Positions 33,898-42,515 of a DNA stretch of 64,000 bases are shown piece by piece (within the stretch, counting starts at the first letter, position 1; the number at the start of each line of letters is the position of its first letter). The stretch is from assembly GCA_937907455.1 (NCBI GenBank), contig CALESQ010000071.1:3124-67123 (forward strand), given 5' to 3'. A program made the position numbers and the translations under genes. The DNA comes from an uncultured Caldilineales bacterium. Lineage in GTDB: Bacteria; Chloroflexota; Anaerolineae; JAAEKA01. The notes under the pieces are model-generated. The model was not told the origin of the DNA and ran no database searches. It saw only the letters and a program-made list of their open reading frames with translations.

Positions 33898-34757
33898 GCG
33901 GCCGGTCGGCTGCGGCCGGTCCGCTGCGGCCGGTCTCCAGACCGAGCCGCAGACGCGTCCGCAACCAGTCTGGCTCGGTCTGGAGACCGGCCAGAGCGTC
34001 CGCAAGCACAGACTGGCTCGGTCTGGAGATTGGCCAGAGCGTCCGCAGACGCGTCCGCAACCAGTCTGGCTCGGTCTGGAGACCGGCCAGAGCTAAAATC
34101 TACCTGCTGCGGCCGGTCTCCTGACCGAGCCGCATCCGCATCCGCAACCAGTCTGGCTCGGTCTGGAGATTGGCCAGAGCGTCCGCAGACGCGTCCGCAA
34201 GCAAGTCTGGCTCGGTCTGGAGATTGGCCAGAGCGTCCGCAGACGCGTCCGCAAGCACAGTCTGGCTCGGTCTGGAGATTGGGAACCATCTCGCAGGGAG
34301 AACGGCCAGAGCTAAAATCTACCTGCTGCGGCCGGTCTCCTGACCTCCGCTGCGGCCGGTCCCTCCGGGATGTGCCAATCTCCTGACCGAGCCGCAGACG
34401 CATCCGCAAGCACAGTCTGGCTCGGTCTGGAGACCGGCCAGAGCGTCCGCAAGCACAGTCTGGCTCGGTCTGGAGATTGGCCAGAGCGTCCGCAGACGCA
34501 TCCGCAACCAGTCTGGCTCGGTCTGGAGACCGGCCAGAGCGTCCACAAGCACAGACTGGCTCGGTCTGGAGATTGGGAACCATCCCGCAGGGACCGGCCA
34601 GAGCTAAAATCTATCCGCTGCGGCCGGTCTCCTGACCGAGCCGCATCCGCATCCGCAACCAGTCTGGCTCGGTCTGGAGATTGGCCAGAGCGTCCACGAG
34701 CACAGTCTGGCTCGGTCTGGAGATTGGGAACCATCTCGCAGGGACCGGCCAGAGCGT
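33898..34757. repeat. GC-rich composite repeat array 1
   Basis: An array of about 860 bases between argF and pgi. I count 12 copies of CTGGCTCGGTCTGGAGA, each followed by ACCGGCCAGAGC, TTGGCCAGAGC or TTGGGAACCATC. They are linked by GTCCGCA and GACGCGTCCGCAA spacers. A few copies of the reverse complement (CGGTCTCCAGACCGAG, CGGTCTCCTGACCGAG) are interspersed. Three AGAGCTAAAATCTA segments recur. The many dyads would fold into hairpins. Reading frames cross it on both strands but give only Arg/Pro/Ser-rich sequence. Confidence 0.95.
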
Positions 34758-34761
34758 TATT

Positions 34762-35763
34762 TCAGGACAGCGTGGCTACCATCACCGCCTTGATCGTGTG
34801 CATGCGGTTTTCTGCCTGATCAAACACGATGGAGCGGGGTGATTCGAACACCTCTTCGGTGACTTCCAGCCCGTCGTCCAGCCCGCTTTGCTGATAGATC
34901 TCTTCGCCTACTTTGGTTTCACGGTTGTGGAAGGCCGGCAGGCAGTGCATGAATTTCACCGCGGGGTTGCCGGTGCGCGTCACCACATCGGCGTTTATTT
35001 GATAAGGCCGCAACAGGCGGATGCGTTCGTCCCAAACCTCTTTGGCTTCACCCATCGAAACCCACACATCGGTATGCAGAAAGTCAACGCCGGTGACGCC
35101 GGCATCCACATCTTCCGTTATCAGCAGACGGGCGCCTGTCTCTGCGGCGATGGTGCGGCAGGTGGCGATCAGATCGGCGTTGGGCCATAGCCCTGCCGGT
35201 GCGCAGATGCGCACATCCATGCCCATCTTGCAGCCCATCACCATCAGCGAATTGCCCATGTTAAAGCGTGCATCACCCAGGTAGCAATAGGCGATTTCGT
35301 GCAGTGGCTTGGTACTGTGTTCCATCATCGTTAGCACGTCAGCCAGTAGTTGCGTGGGGTGAAACTGGTCGGTCAGGCCATTCCACACCGGTACACCTGC
35401 GTAGCGGGCCAGTGTTTCGACGGTAGCCTGGGTAAACCCGCGGTATTCGATGCCATCATACAGGCGACCCAGCACGCGCGCCGTGTCTTTCATCGATTCT
35501 TTGTGGCCGATCTGTGAGCCATCCGGCCCCAGATAGGTGACATGTGCGCCTTGATCATAGGCGGCTACTTCAAAAGCACAACGGGTACGGGTAGAAGCTT
35601 TTTCAAAAATAAGGGCGATGTTTTTGCCTGTTAAGCGCGGCTGTTCGTAGCCGCCATATTTTGCTGCTTTGAGATCGGCTGCCAGTTTGAGCAGGTATTT
35701 CAGTTCATCTTGCGTGAAATCCAACTCTTTGACGAAGCTACGGTTGCGGAGATTGAATGCCAT
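34762..35763 (-). CDS. argF: Ornithine carbamoyltransferase
   Basis: AAGGAG precedes the ATG at 35763, giving 333 residues. FEKASTRTRCAFE is the carbamoyl-phosphate site, HPTQLLADVLTMMEH follows, and FMHCLPAFHN is the ornithine-site motif. It makes citrulline from ornithine and carbamoyl phosphate. The upstream frame extension to 36729 overlaps a divergent gene and is rejected. No other arginine genes are adjacent, so anabolic and catabolic roles cannot be separated. Its 3' end abuts repeat array 1. Confidence 0.95.
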   Translation of the reverse strand: MAFNLRNRSFVKELDFTQDELKYLLKLAADLKAAKYGGYEQPRLTGKNIALIFEKASTRTRCAFEVAAYDQGAHVTYLGPDGSQIGHKESMKDTARVLGRLYDGIEYRGFTQATVETLARYAGVPVWNGLTDQFHPTQLLADVLTMMEHSTKPLHEIAYCYLGDARFNMGNSLMVMGCKMGMDVRICAPAGLWPNADLIATCRTIAAETGARLLITEDVDAGVTGVDFLHTDVWVSMGEAKEVWDERIRLLRPYQINADVVTRTGNPAVKFMHCLPAFHNRETKVGEEIYQQSGLDDGLEVTEEVFESPRSIVFDQAENRMHTIKAVMVATLS

Positions 35764-35868
35764 TGGAACACTCCTTGAAAGAATAGTATGGGAATTATAC
35801 AGCCTCGTTTCAGGCGTGACAAGCGGCTGCGCTTGGCGAAATCGCTGCTTTGCTGTATAACCAGCGCT

Positions 35869-36738
35869 ATGTCTGCTCCATTCTATTCGGCTGCGCACCG
35901 CTCTCGCCCGTTGGGACAGCCTACACGCGGCAAGACCGCGCCCAACCGTCTGCGCCGCGTGGATAATTTCACGGCGCTCTACGATTCTCATCTGTTGCGC
36001 CGCACCGATGGCGCTTTTGGCGCTGCCTGCTTTGTGGATGTAGGGTATGGTGCGGAGCCGTGGACCACGTTGGAGAGCGCGGCGCGGCTGCGTCGCCTCA
36101 ATCCTGCGCTGCCGGTGTTGGGAGTTGAGATTGATCCGGCGCGTGTGGCCGCAGCTCAGCCCTGGGCCGATACTCTGACTCAGTTTCGTTTCGGCGGCTT
36201 CAACCTGCCCTTGCAGCGGTGCAGTGATGGCATGATGGAGATGGTGCGTTTGGTGCGGGCTTTCAACGTGCTGCGCCAGTACGAGGAAGCCGACGTTGCA
36301 CCCGCCTGGGCTGCGCTGGCCGCGGCCATGCTGCCGGGCGGTCTCCTGATCGAAGGCACTTCTGAGCCGTTTGGCCGCATTTGGGTAGCCAATTTGCTGC
36401 GCCGTCAAGCGAATGGTCTGCACTACGAAGGGCTGGTGTTCAGCACCAACTTTCGTTTGGGCTTTGAGCCGGGCGATTTTCAGGCAGTGCTGCCCAAGAA
36501 TTTCATCCATCGCATGATTCGCGGCGAGGCGATTTATCACTTCATGGAGGCGTGGAAAAGTGCAGCCCGCGCCACCGTGGCTGTGCGCAGTTGGGGGCTG
36601 CGTCAATGGTTCAGCGCGGCTGCCCATCATTTGGCCGCCACGGGTCATGCTGTGGTGCTGCGCCCCCGCTGGCTGGCTGCAGGTTACTTGGTAACGCACG
36701 CCTTCAACGGGCCGGTGGATACATTGCAAGGCCGGTAG
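35869..36738 (+). CDS. Class I SAM-dependent methyltransferase-like protein
   Basis: The start MSAPFYSAAHRSRPLGQ (35869) gives 289 residues. RGKTAPNRLRRVDNF is followed by a variant motif I, FVDVGYGAEPWTTLES, and PVLGVEIDPARVAAAQPWA as motif II. Similar proteins with GKTxPNRLRRVD and DxGYGxxPWTT are widespread in Actinobacteria and Chloroflexota as unassigned methyltransferases. It is divergent from argF. The substrate is unknown. Confidence 0.72.
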   Translation: MSAPFYSAAHRSRPLGQPTRGKTAPNRLRRVDNFTALYDSHLLRRTDGAFGAACFVDVGYGAEPWTTLESAARLRRLNPALPVLGVEIDPARVAAAQPWADTLTQFRFGGFNLPLQRCSDGMMEMVRLVRAFNVLRQYEEADVAPAWAALAAAMLPGGLLIEGTSEPFGRIWVANLLRRQANGLHYEGLVFSTNFRLGFEPGDFQAVLPKNFIHRMIRGEAIYHFMEAWKSAARATVAVRSWGLRQWFSAAAHHLAATGHAVVLRPRWLAAGYLVTHAFNGPVDTLQGR

Positions 36739-36818
36739 ACTTGTCGCCCTCCGCCATTCGTGATAAGATAAGCAAGCCTTGATGAAGAGGTTTTGTTTCG
36801 GTTCTTGCGGTAGGTTTT

Positions 36819-37136
36819 ATGATTAAAAAACAATATGTACGCACCAAACACGGCTCCAAATGCCGCCTTACCTTTGTCCTGCCTGAATTGATCTGGGCTG
36901 ATAGCGTGTTTGTTGTCGGCTCGTTCAACGCCTGGGATAAAACCGCCTCGCCGATGCATCAGGACGGCAACGGCCAATGGAAAGCCGTCGTAGAGGTTGA
37001 TCCCGGGGCTGTTGTGCAGTTTCGCTATCTGTGCGACGGCGATTGGATCAACGACAACCAGGCTGATGCCTATTGGCTGAACGATTACGGCGGCCACAAC
37101 TCAGTGGTTTTTACCGAGGCGGAACCCGAAACCTGA
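36819..37136 (+). CDS. Small CBM48/isoamylase-early-set domain protein
   Basis: A 105-residue single domain. KCRLTFVLPELIWADSVFVVGSFNAWDKTASPMHQDGNGQWKAVVEVDPGAVVQFRYLCDGDWINDNQADAYWLNDYGGHNSVV is the glycogen-binding (AMPK-beta/CBM48) fold with its conserved Trp and F-R-Y segments. Stand-alone copies may bind starch or glycogen or regulate glycan enzymes. No glycogen gene is nearby. Confidence 0.85.
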   Translation: MIKKQYVRTKHGSKCRLTFVLPELIWADSVFVVGSFNAWDKTASPMHQDGNGQWKAVVEVDPGAVVQFRYLCDGDWINDNQADAYWLNDYGGHNSVVFTEAEPET

Positions 37137-37252
37137 TAGCAGCGGCAGCGATAGCGGCCACTCTCTTTTGCCCGTAACTACTCTAGCCGGGCGTGAACTG
37201 TTTTCACATTCGGCAGTGAGTAGTTTTTTCTTTTTTTTGGCGAGGTTGTGTT

Positions 37253-39466
37253 ATGGCAGGTACGCTGAACCCCACTATTTTAGCTCCAGACCTGACCCAG
37301 GCGCTCAACAATGCGGCGCGCAGTTTACCGGTGTATAACCGGCGCATTCTTACCCCTGAATTGGTGCTGCTGGTTATTTTGCGCACAGCCGATGCGCCCG
37401 GCCAGCGCCTGTTGCAGCGTTTGGCGCGCGAGCGTGGGTTGAACCTGAACGATCTGGAACGCTCTGCCGAAGAGCAGGTGCGGGGACGCGAAGGCCGCAA
37501 TGCTGACTTTGAATTCCTAAGCGACGAAGGCCGCCGCGTGCCGCTGTCAGATGAGATGCTGGTGGTGCTGGATGAGGGCAAAGCCATTGCCCAGGCCATG
37601 GATGAAATCTACACGGGCACGGTGCACGCGCTGGCGGCCATGTCGCAGCGCGGCGTCAGCACTGCCGGGTTGCTGCAACGCTATGGCCTAACCCCTACGG
37701 CGCTTTCTGGTCTGCTGGCCGATGAGGTGTTGGCGCGGCGCATCACCACCAGCGACCTGGTAAGCATAGCCCGCGGCGGCGAGCTTGGCCCCACCTATCA
37801 GCGCGCCGAGTTGATGCGTGAGCTGCTCAACCTGCTGGGGCTGGCCCGCGGGCGGCATGTCATACTGCTGGGGCAGGCAGGTGTGGGCAAGCGCTCACTG
37901 GTACAAAGCCTGGCGCTGTTGATGGCTGAAGGCAAAGGCCCGCTGGGACTGGACAAAGTGGTGCTGATCGGTGAAAGCGCGCTGCTGGATGATGCGGCCG
38001 CGGCGGTGCAGGCGGGGCTGCGCCAGGCCGCAGGTGGCATCCTCTTTTTGCCAAATATTCAGCGCTTTTTTGGCGGTGTAGTGCGCGCCGAATTCCCCAA
38101 AGCCACTCGTCTGGTGCAAAAAGCGCTGTTGGATAACGGTGTTGTGATCATCGGCTCGGCTGCCGAGACTGATTTCAACGAGCGTATGGCAGGTGACAGC
38201 GCGTTGGCCGAGCATTTGAACCTGCTGCGCGTGCCGCAGCCTGATGAACGCCAAACCGCGGCGATCCTGGCAGTACACAAGCCGCGGCTGGAGGCCGATT
38301 ATCAACTGACCGTGCTGGATGAGGCATTGGCTGCTGCGGCACGGCAGGCGCGGCGTTATCTTACCGCCACCCCGCTGCCAGCCTCGGCAATGCAGTTGCT
38401 ACATCGTGCCTGCGCGCTGGCGCGGCTCAACCGTCAGGCGCATCAGCTTTTTCGTCCCGAAGGCGATGGCGATGGGCAGGTAGATGCCGAGGATATCACC
38501 CTGGCTCTCAGCTTGATGACCGGCATCCCCGCCAGCAATTTGGGGGCAGATGAGCGCAGCCGCTATGCCGCTATGGTAGAGCATTTGCATCGGCGCATCA
38601 TCGGTCAGGATGAAGCTGTCATGGCGGTGAGCCGCGCGGTGAAAACCGCACGCGTTGGCTTGAAAGACCCCAACCGGCCCATCGGTTCCTTTTTGTTTCT
38701 CGGCCCTACTGGTGTGGGTAAAACCGAGCTGGCCAAGGCGCTGGCTGAGTTTATGTTCGGCTCGGAAGAAGCTATGGTGGTGCTGGACATGAGCGAGTAC
38801 CAGCAGGAACATGCGGTCAGTCGTTTGCTGGGCGCGCCGCCTGGCTATGTAGGCTATGAAGGGGGCGGTCAGCTTACCGAGCGCGTGCGCAACAAACCCT
38901 ATACGGTGGTGCTGTTTGACGAGGTGGAGAAAGCCCATCCCCGCGTGCTGGATGTGCTGTTGCAGATGATGGAAGAGGGCCGTTTGACCGATGGTCAGGG
39001 CCGCGTGGTATCCTTCACCGAGGCGGTGATTATCCTCACCAGCAATCTGGCTGCCGATATTCTGGAAACCAGCCACCTGGATGAGGCCACGCGCGAGCTG
39101 GCTTTGTTCAAGGTGAAGCAGTTTTTCCGCCCGGAATTTCTTAATCGGTTGGATGAGATTGTGCTCTTCTTACCGCTTACCGGTGAGCAACTGGCGCAAA
39201 TTCTGGATTTGATGTTAAACAAAGAGGTCAAGCTGCTGCAAGGTCGCGGCGTGGGCCTGGAGATTACACCGGCGGCGCGTGCCTGGTTGTTGGCCCAAAA
39301 CGATCACCCGGAATGGGGGGCGCGGCCACTGCGCCGCATCATTCAACGCAACCTGCGCGAGCCGCTGGCCGACCGCCTGCTGGTTGAAGAGCCGATTGCA
39401 GGCACTGCCATCAGTGTAGATGCCGGCGAGCAGGGTTTGGTTTTCACTGTCACCGCTGCTTCCTGA
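37253..39466 (+). CDS. Clp-type AAA+ ATPase (ClpA/ClpC class) with degenerate D1 ring
   Basis: A 737-residue protein, GAGG before the ATG. Residues 1-145 form a Clp N-domain-like helical region. D1 is present as a fold (about 170-400), but its Walker A is GQAGVGKR (207-214) and the Walker B position reads GGILFLPN (261-268) instead of ILFIDE. The pore-loop aromatic motif is missing, so it probably cannot hydrolyse ATP. D2 is complete: GPTGVGKT (484-491), GYVGYE pore loop, VVLFDEVE (552-559), TSN sensor 1, FRPEFLNRLDEI arginine finger and a GARPLRR sensor 2. An unfoldase role is likely. A ClpP contact loop is not identified. Confidence 0.9.
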   Translation: MAGTLNPTILAPDLTQALNNAARSLPVYNRRILTPELVLLVILRTADAPGQRLLQRLARERGLNLNDLERSAEEQVRGREGRNADFEFLSDEGRRVPLSDEMLVVLDEGKAIAQAMDEIYTGTVHALAAMSQRGVSTAGLLQRYGLTPTALSGLLADEVLARRITTSDLVSIARGGELGPTYQRAELMRELLNLLGLARGRHVILLGQAGVGKRSLVQSLALLMAEGKGPLGLDKVVLIGESALLDDAAAAVQAGLRQAAGGILFLPNIQRFFGGVVRAEFPKATRLVQKALLDNGVVIIGSAAETDFNERMAGDSALAEHLNLLRVPQPDERQTAAILAVHKPRLEADYQLTVLDEALAAAARQARRYLTATPLPASAMQLLHRACALARLNRQAHQLFRPEGDGDGQVDAEDITLALSLMTGIPASNLGADERSRYAAMVEHLHRRIIGQDEAVMAVSRAVKTARVGLKDPNRPIGSFLFLGPTGVGKTELAKALAEFMFGSEEAMVVLDMSEYQQEHAVSRLLGAPPGYVGYEGGGQLTERVRNKPYTVVLFDEVEKAHPRVLDVLLQMMEEGRLTDGQGRVVSFTEAVIILTSNLAADILETSHLDEATRELALFKVKQFFRPEFLNRLDEIVLFLPLTGEQLAQILDLMLNKEVKLLQGRGVGLEITPAARAWLLAQNDHPEWGARPLRRIIQRNLREPLADRLLVEEPIAGTAISVDAGEQGLVFTVTAAS

Positions 39467-39499
39467 GACGTAACCTGAAAATCGCTCGGGGCCGCTCTC

Positions 39500-39545
39500 T
39501 TCGGGATGGTTCCCAATCTCCAACCGAGCCTGTCCGTTTTCATCC
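39500..39545. repeat. Relic of the composite repeat family
   Basis: Between the Clp and MFS genes, GGGATGGTTCCCAATCTCC followed by AACCGAGCC matches the terminal element of array 1 (CTCGGTCTGGAGATTGGGAACCATCCC) in reverse orientation, without further copies. Confidence 0.7.
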
Positions 39546-39563
39546 ACGGATGCCTGTTTACCT

Positions 39564-40805
39564 ATGCGAGTCTCTCATTCTCAAGCCAGCAGTGCCCTGC
39601 ATACCACTTTCAGCGCACTGCATCATGCCAACTATCGTTTATGGTTTATCGGCCAGTTGGTGTCGCTGGCAGGCACCTGGATGCAGACCACGGCCCAGGG
39701 CTATTTGGTTTACGAGTTGACGCAATCAGCCAGCTTTTTGGGCTATGTTGGCTTTGCCGCGGGCATTCCTTCGTGGGCATTTACCCTGTACGGCGGCCTC
39801 GTTGCTGATCGTTTTTCGCGGCGCACCATCATTATTTTGGCTCAGGCCGCTATGATGTTGTGGGCCTTTATCCTGGCCTGGCTGGTGTTCAGCGGCCAGG
39901 TGCAGCCGTGGCATGTGGTGGCGCTGGCCCTGCTTAATGGCGTGGCCAATGCGTTTGATGCCCCAGCTCGCCAGGCTTTTGTGGTTGAGCTGGTGACGCG
40001 CGAGGATATGACTAACGCCATTGCCCTCAACTCTACCATGTTTAACGCGGCGGCTGTGCTTGGCCCGGCGATTGCCGGGGTGGTGTATGCTGTCTTCGGG
40101 CCGGCGTGGTGTTTCACGCTCAACGGCCTTTCCTACCTGGCGGTGATCGCCGCGCTGCTGCTGATGCACATTGCGCGGGTGGAACACAGCGTGCGCCGCG
40201 GGGATGTTTATCGCCAATTGCGCCAGGGGGTATCTTTTGTGGCGCATGACAGCGTGACCCGCGTGCTTACTCTGAACATGGGCATGCTCAGTCTGTTTGG
40301 CCTGAGCATGGTCACGCTCTTCCCGGCGTGGTCGGTGGATGTATTGCACGGCGATGTGGGCACTAATGGTCTGTTGCTGGGCGCCCGCGGCCTGGGGGCG
40401 ATGGCCGGTGCGCTGTTGCTGGCTTCGGTGGGCCGCCGCGGTCTGCGCGGACGCTTGTGGACTATCGGCAGTTTTGTGATGCCCGTGGCAATGGGGTTAT
40501 TTACGCTGACGCACTGGCTGCCCCTGTCGCTGTTGCTGCTGGTCTTCGTGGGTTGGGGTTTTATGGTTATCGCCAACAGCTCCAACTCGCTGGTGCAGAC
40601 GCGCGTACCTGATGCGCTGCGCGGCCGCGTGATGAGTATTTTCACCCTGACCTTTTTCGGCACTATGCCCATCGGCTCGCTGCTGATCGGCAACATCGCT
40701 GATCGCATCGGCGAACCGGCGATTGTGGCTATCAACGCGGGCATTATCTTCTGCATGTCAGCTTTGATTTGGCTGACACTGCCCTACATCCGCCGACTGG
40801 AATAA
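39564..40805 (+). CDS. Major facilitator superfamily exporter (MFS_3/EntS-like)
   Basis: A 413-residue protein with about 12 hydrophobic helices. FIGQLVSLAGTWMQTTAQGYLVYELTQSASFLG at the N-terminus, GGLVADRFSRRTIIILAQ (the loop 2-3 motif) and NGVANAFDAPARQAFVVELV are typical of the EntS/MFS_3 exporters. DALRGRVMSIFTLTFFGTMPIGSLLIGNIADRIG is the equivalent C-half motif. A drug, siderophore or metabolite effluxer is likely; the substrate is unknown. Confidence 0.88.
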   Translation: MRVSHSQASSALHTTFSALHHANYRLWFIGQLVSLAGTWMQTTAQGYLVYELTQSASFLGYVGFAAGIPSWAFTLYGGLVADRFSRRTIIILAQAAMMLWAFILAWLVFSGQVQPWHVVALALLNGVANAFDAPARQAFVVELVTREDMTNAIALNSTMFNAAAVLGPAIAGVVYAVFGPAWCFTLNGLSYLAVIAALLLMHIARVEHSVRRGDVYRQLRQGVSFVAHDSVTRVLTLNMGMLSLFGLSMVTLFPAWSVDVLHGDVGTNGLLLGARGLGAMAGALLLASVGRRGLRGRLWTIGSFVMPVAMGLFTLTHWLPLSLLLLVFVGWGFMVIANSSNSLVQTRVPDALRGRVMSIFTLTFFGTMPIGSLLIGNIADRIGEPAIVAINAGIIFCMSALIWLTLPYIRRLE

Positions 40806-40857
40806 ACGGCTCAGGCACGTTCAAACCCACGAAGAATCCCCCCGCTGGGTGATGCGG

Positions 40858-42228
40858 TTATAGCTTTTCGGCAAATGCTGCTATCATTCGCCCCATCACG
40901 CGCACGCCTTCTACATAATCTGCCAGACGAATGTTTTCGTTGGGTGCATGTACTTTGCTGTTGGCCCAGGCTACCCCAAACGAGGCGGTAGGGATGCCGT
41001 GAATGCCGCATAGTTCATACATCGGCCCGCTGCCCGCGGAGGAGGGATAGACCAACGGTGTGCCTGCACTTACTGCGGCCACTGCTTGCACGGCGGCCTG
41101 AGCAATCGCCTCGTGCGGCGCGGTGCGCGCGGGCATCAGCCCATCTTCCTGATAGGCTACTTCGATGTCGTCGAAGCCGCGGCGTTGCAGGTGTTGGCGC
41201 AGCAAGTCCAGCGCCAGGTCGGGTGATAGATGGGGCACCAAGCGCAGGTCAAGTTTGGCCGTGGCCTGTGCAGGGATGACTGTCTTGCTGCCGGGGCCGG
41301 TATAGCCACCCCACAGGCCGTTGATGCTCAGGCTGGGCTCAAACAGCAGACGCCGCAGGGCCGCTTCGCCATCCAATTCACCCAGCAGGCCGTGGCGCAG
41401 CGCATAGGTTTGCGTCATGGTAGCGGCAGTGAAGGGGATGTCGGCCAGCATGGCAAGCTGTTCGGCGTTGGGGGCTTCGATGTGGTCGGCCAGGCCATCA
41501 ATCTGTACGCTGCCATCCGCTGCGCGCAGGCTGTGCAGGGCCTCGGTCAATCGCCAGGCTGCGTTGGGCATCAGACCGCCATAGGCCGAATGTGCGTCGC
41601 TGTTGGCGCTGCGTGCCCGCAGTTCTACTTCCAGAATACCCTTTACGCCCAGGCTGATGCGCGGGCGGCCTGCTTCATCTTTTTCGCCGTACTCCCACAG
41701 GCAGCCATCGGCTTGGGCCAGCAGGGCGCGGTTGGCGCGCGAAAAGCTGAAGAGATGCTGGCTGCCTGTTTCTTCTTCGCCTTCGATGACATAGAGGATG
41801 CGCACCGGCAGCGGCCCTACGGTTTGCTGATAGATCGCCAGCGCGCTCAGCCGTGCCACCAGGTCAGCTTTGTTATCCGCGGCCCCGCGCGCGTAGAGTT
41901 GGTCGTCCACTTGCGTCAGCTCGAAGGGCGGGGTGTGCCACAGGGTGGGTTGGTCGGCTGGCTGCACGTCATAGTGGTTGTAGATCATCAGGCAGCGCGG
42001 GCCTGCGCCGCCCTGGGCGATCAGCAGCGGCGGGCCACCGTCGGGGTGATCTATCGTTTGCACGCTTAGCCCTGCCTGGCTGCAAAGTTCTGCCACGGCC
42101 TTGGCGGCCTGCTGCATGGCTGGCCCGCGCTCGGCAGAAACGCTGGGAATGCGGCAAAGTGCAGCCAATTGCTGAATTAGTTCTTCGCTGTGTTGCTGAA
42201 CGTAGTGGTCGAAACGCTCGAATGACAT
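40858..42228 (-). CDS. M20-family dipeptidase/metallopeptidase
   Basis: ATG at 42228 (MSFERFDHYVQQHSEELIQQL) gives 456 residues. Zinc-site motifs are NHYDVQPADQPTLW, GAADNKAD and EGEEETGS, with a lid-domain HSAYGG. This matches the M20 dipeptidase group (ArgE/DapE/CNDP-like). It should hydrolyse dipeptides or N-acylated amino acids in the cytoplasm. The upstream extension is not used because it overlaps the divergent intergenic region. Confidence 0.92.
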   Translation of the reverse strand: MSFERFDHYVQQHSEELIQQLAALCRIPSVSAERGPAMQQAAKAVAELCSQAGLSVQTIDHPDGGPPLLIAQGGAGPRCLMIYNHYDVQPADQPTLWHTPPFELTQVDDQLYARGAADNKADLVARLSALAIYQQTVGPLPVRILYVIEGEEETGSQHLFSFSRANRALLAQADGCLWEYGEKDEAGRPRISLGVKGILEVELRARSANSDAHSAYGGLMPNAAWRLTEALHSLRAADGSVQIDGLADHIEAPNAEQLAMLADIPFTAATMTQTYALRHGLLGELDGEAALRRLLFEPSLSINGLWGGYTGPGSKTVIPAQATAKLDLRLVPHLSPDLALDLLRQHLQRRGFDDIEVAYQEDGLMPARTAPHEAIAQAAVQAVAAVSAGTPLVYPSSAGSGPMYELCGIHGIPTASFGVAWANSKVHAPNENIRLADYVEGVRVMGRMIAAFAEKL

Positions 42229-42374
42229 CACGAAACTCTTTTCTGAAACACCGGCATGGCTTGCCGGTTGTGGGAGATTATGGCATACTGGCCACGAAGA
42301 TTGCGCCAAATTACCATGCTTTTGCTTTGCTGGCAACTTGGCGACTGCACTGAATGTCACCCAGGCTGTCTCTT

Positions 42375-42482
42375 ATGAATTCCCGTCAAACTTTCTCTAT
42401 TCTGGCCGCCCTGCTGCTGGCATTTGCTGTATGTGCCATGATCGTGGCTGCTCTTTTGCTGCTCGGCGTGCCGGTGTTTTAA
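42375..42482 (+). CDS. Putative 35-residue single-helix membrane peptide
   Basis: The ATG at 42375 opens a short frame ending at TAA 42480-42482. It encodes MNSRQTFS followed by a hydrophobic helix (ILAALLLAFAVCAMIVAALLLLGVPVF). A weak CAGG lies about 10 bases upstream. It precedes the ornithine-cyclodeaminase-like gene by 33 bases. The composition is that of a genuine membrane segment, but without conservation data it may be chance. Confidence 0.4.
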   Translation: MNSRQTFSILAALLLAFAVCAMIVAALLLLGVPVF

Positions 42483-42515
42483 AAGACTTTCGCGGTCTTG
42501 GAACGGAGTTCTGCC

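Noticed and set aside
33854..34060. N-terminal extension of pgi into array 1
   Set aside because: The extension is repeat-derived; AGGAG and a normal isomerase N-terminus support 33853.
33898..34757. CRISPR array
   Set aside because: Repeat units vary in length and orientation, there are no uniform unique spacers and no cas genes nearby.
35764..36729. N-terminal extension of argF
   Set aside because: It overlaps the divergent methyltransferase-like gene, while a perfect AAGGAG and the standard N-terminus mark the ATG at 35763.
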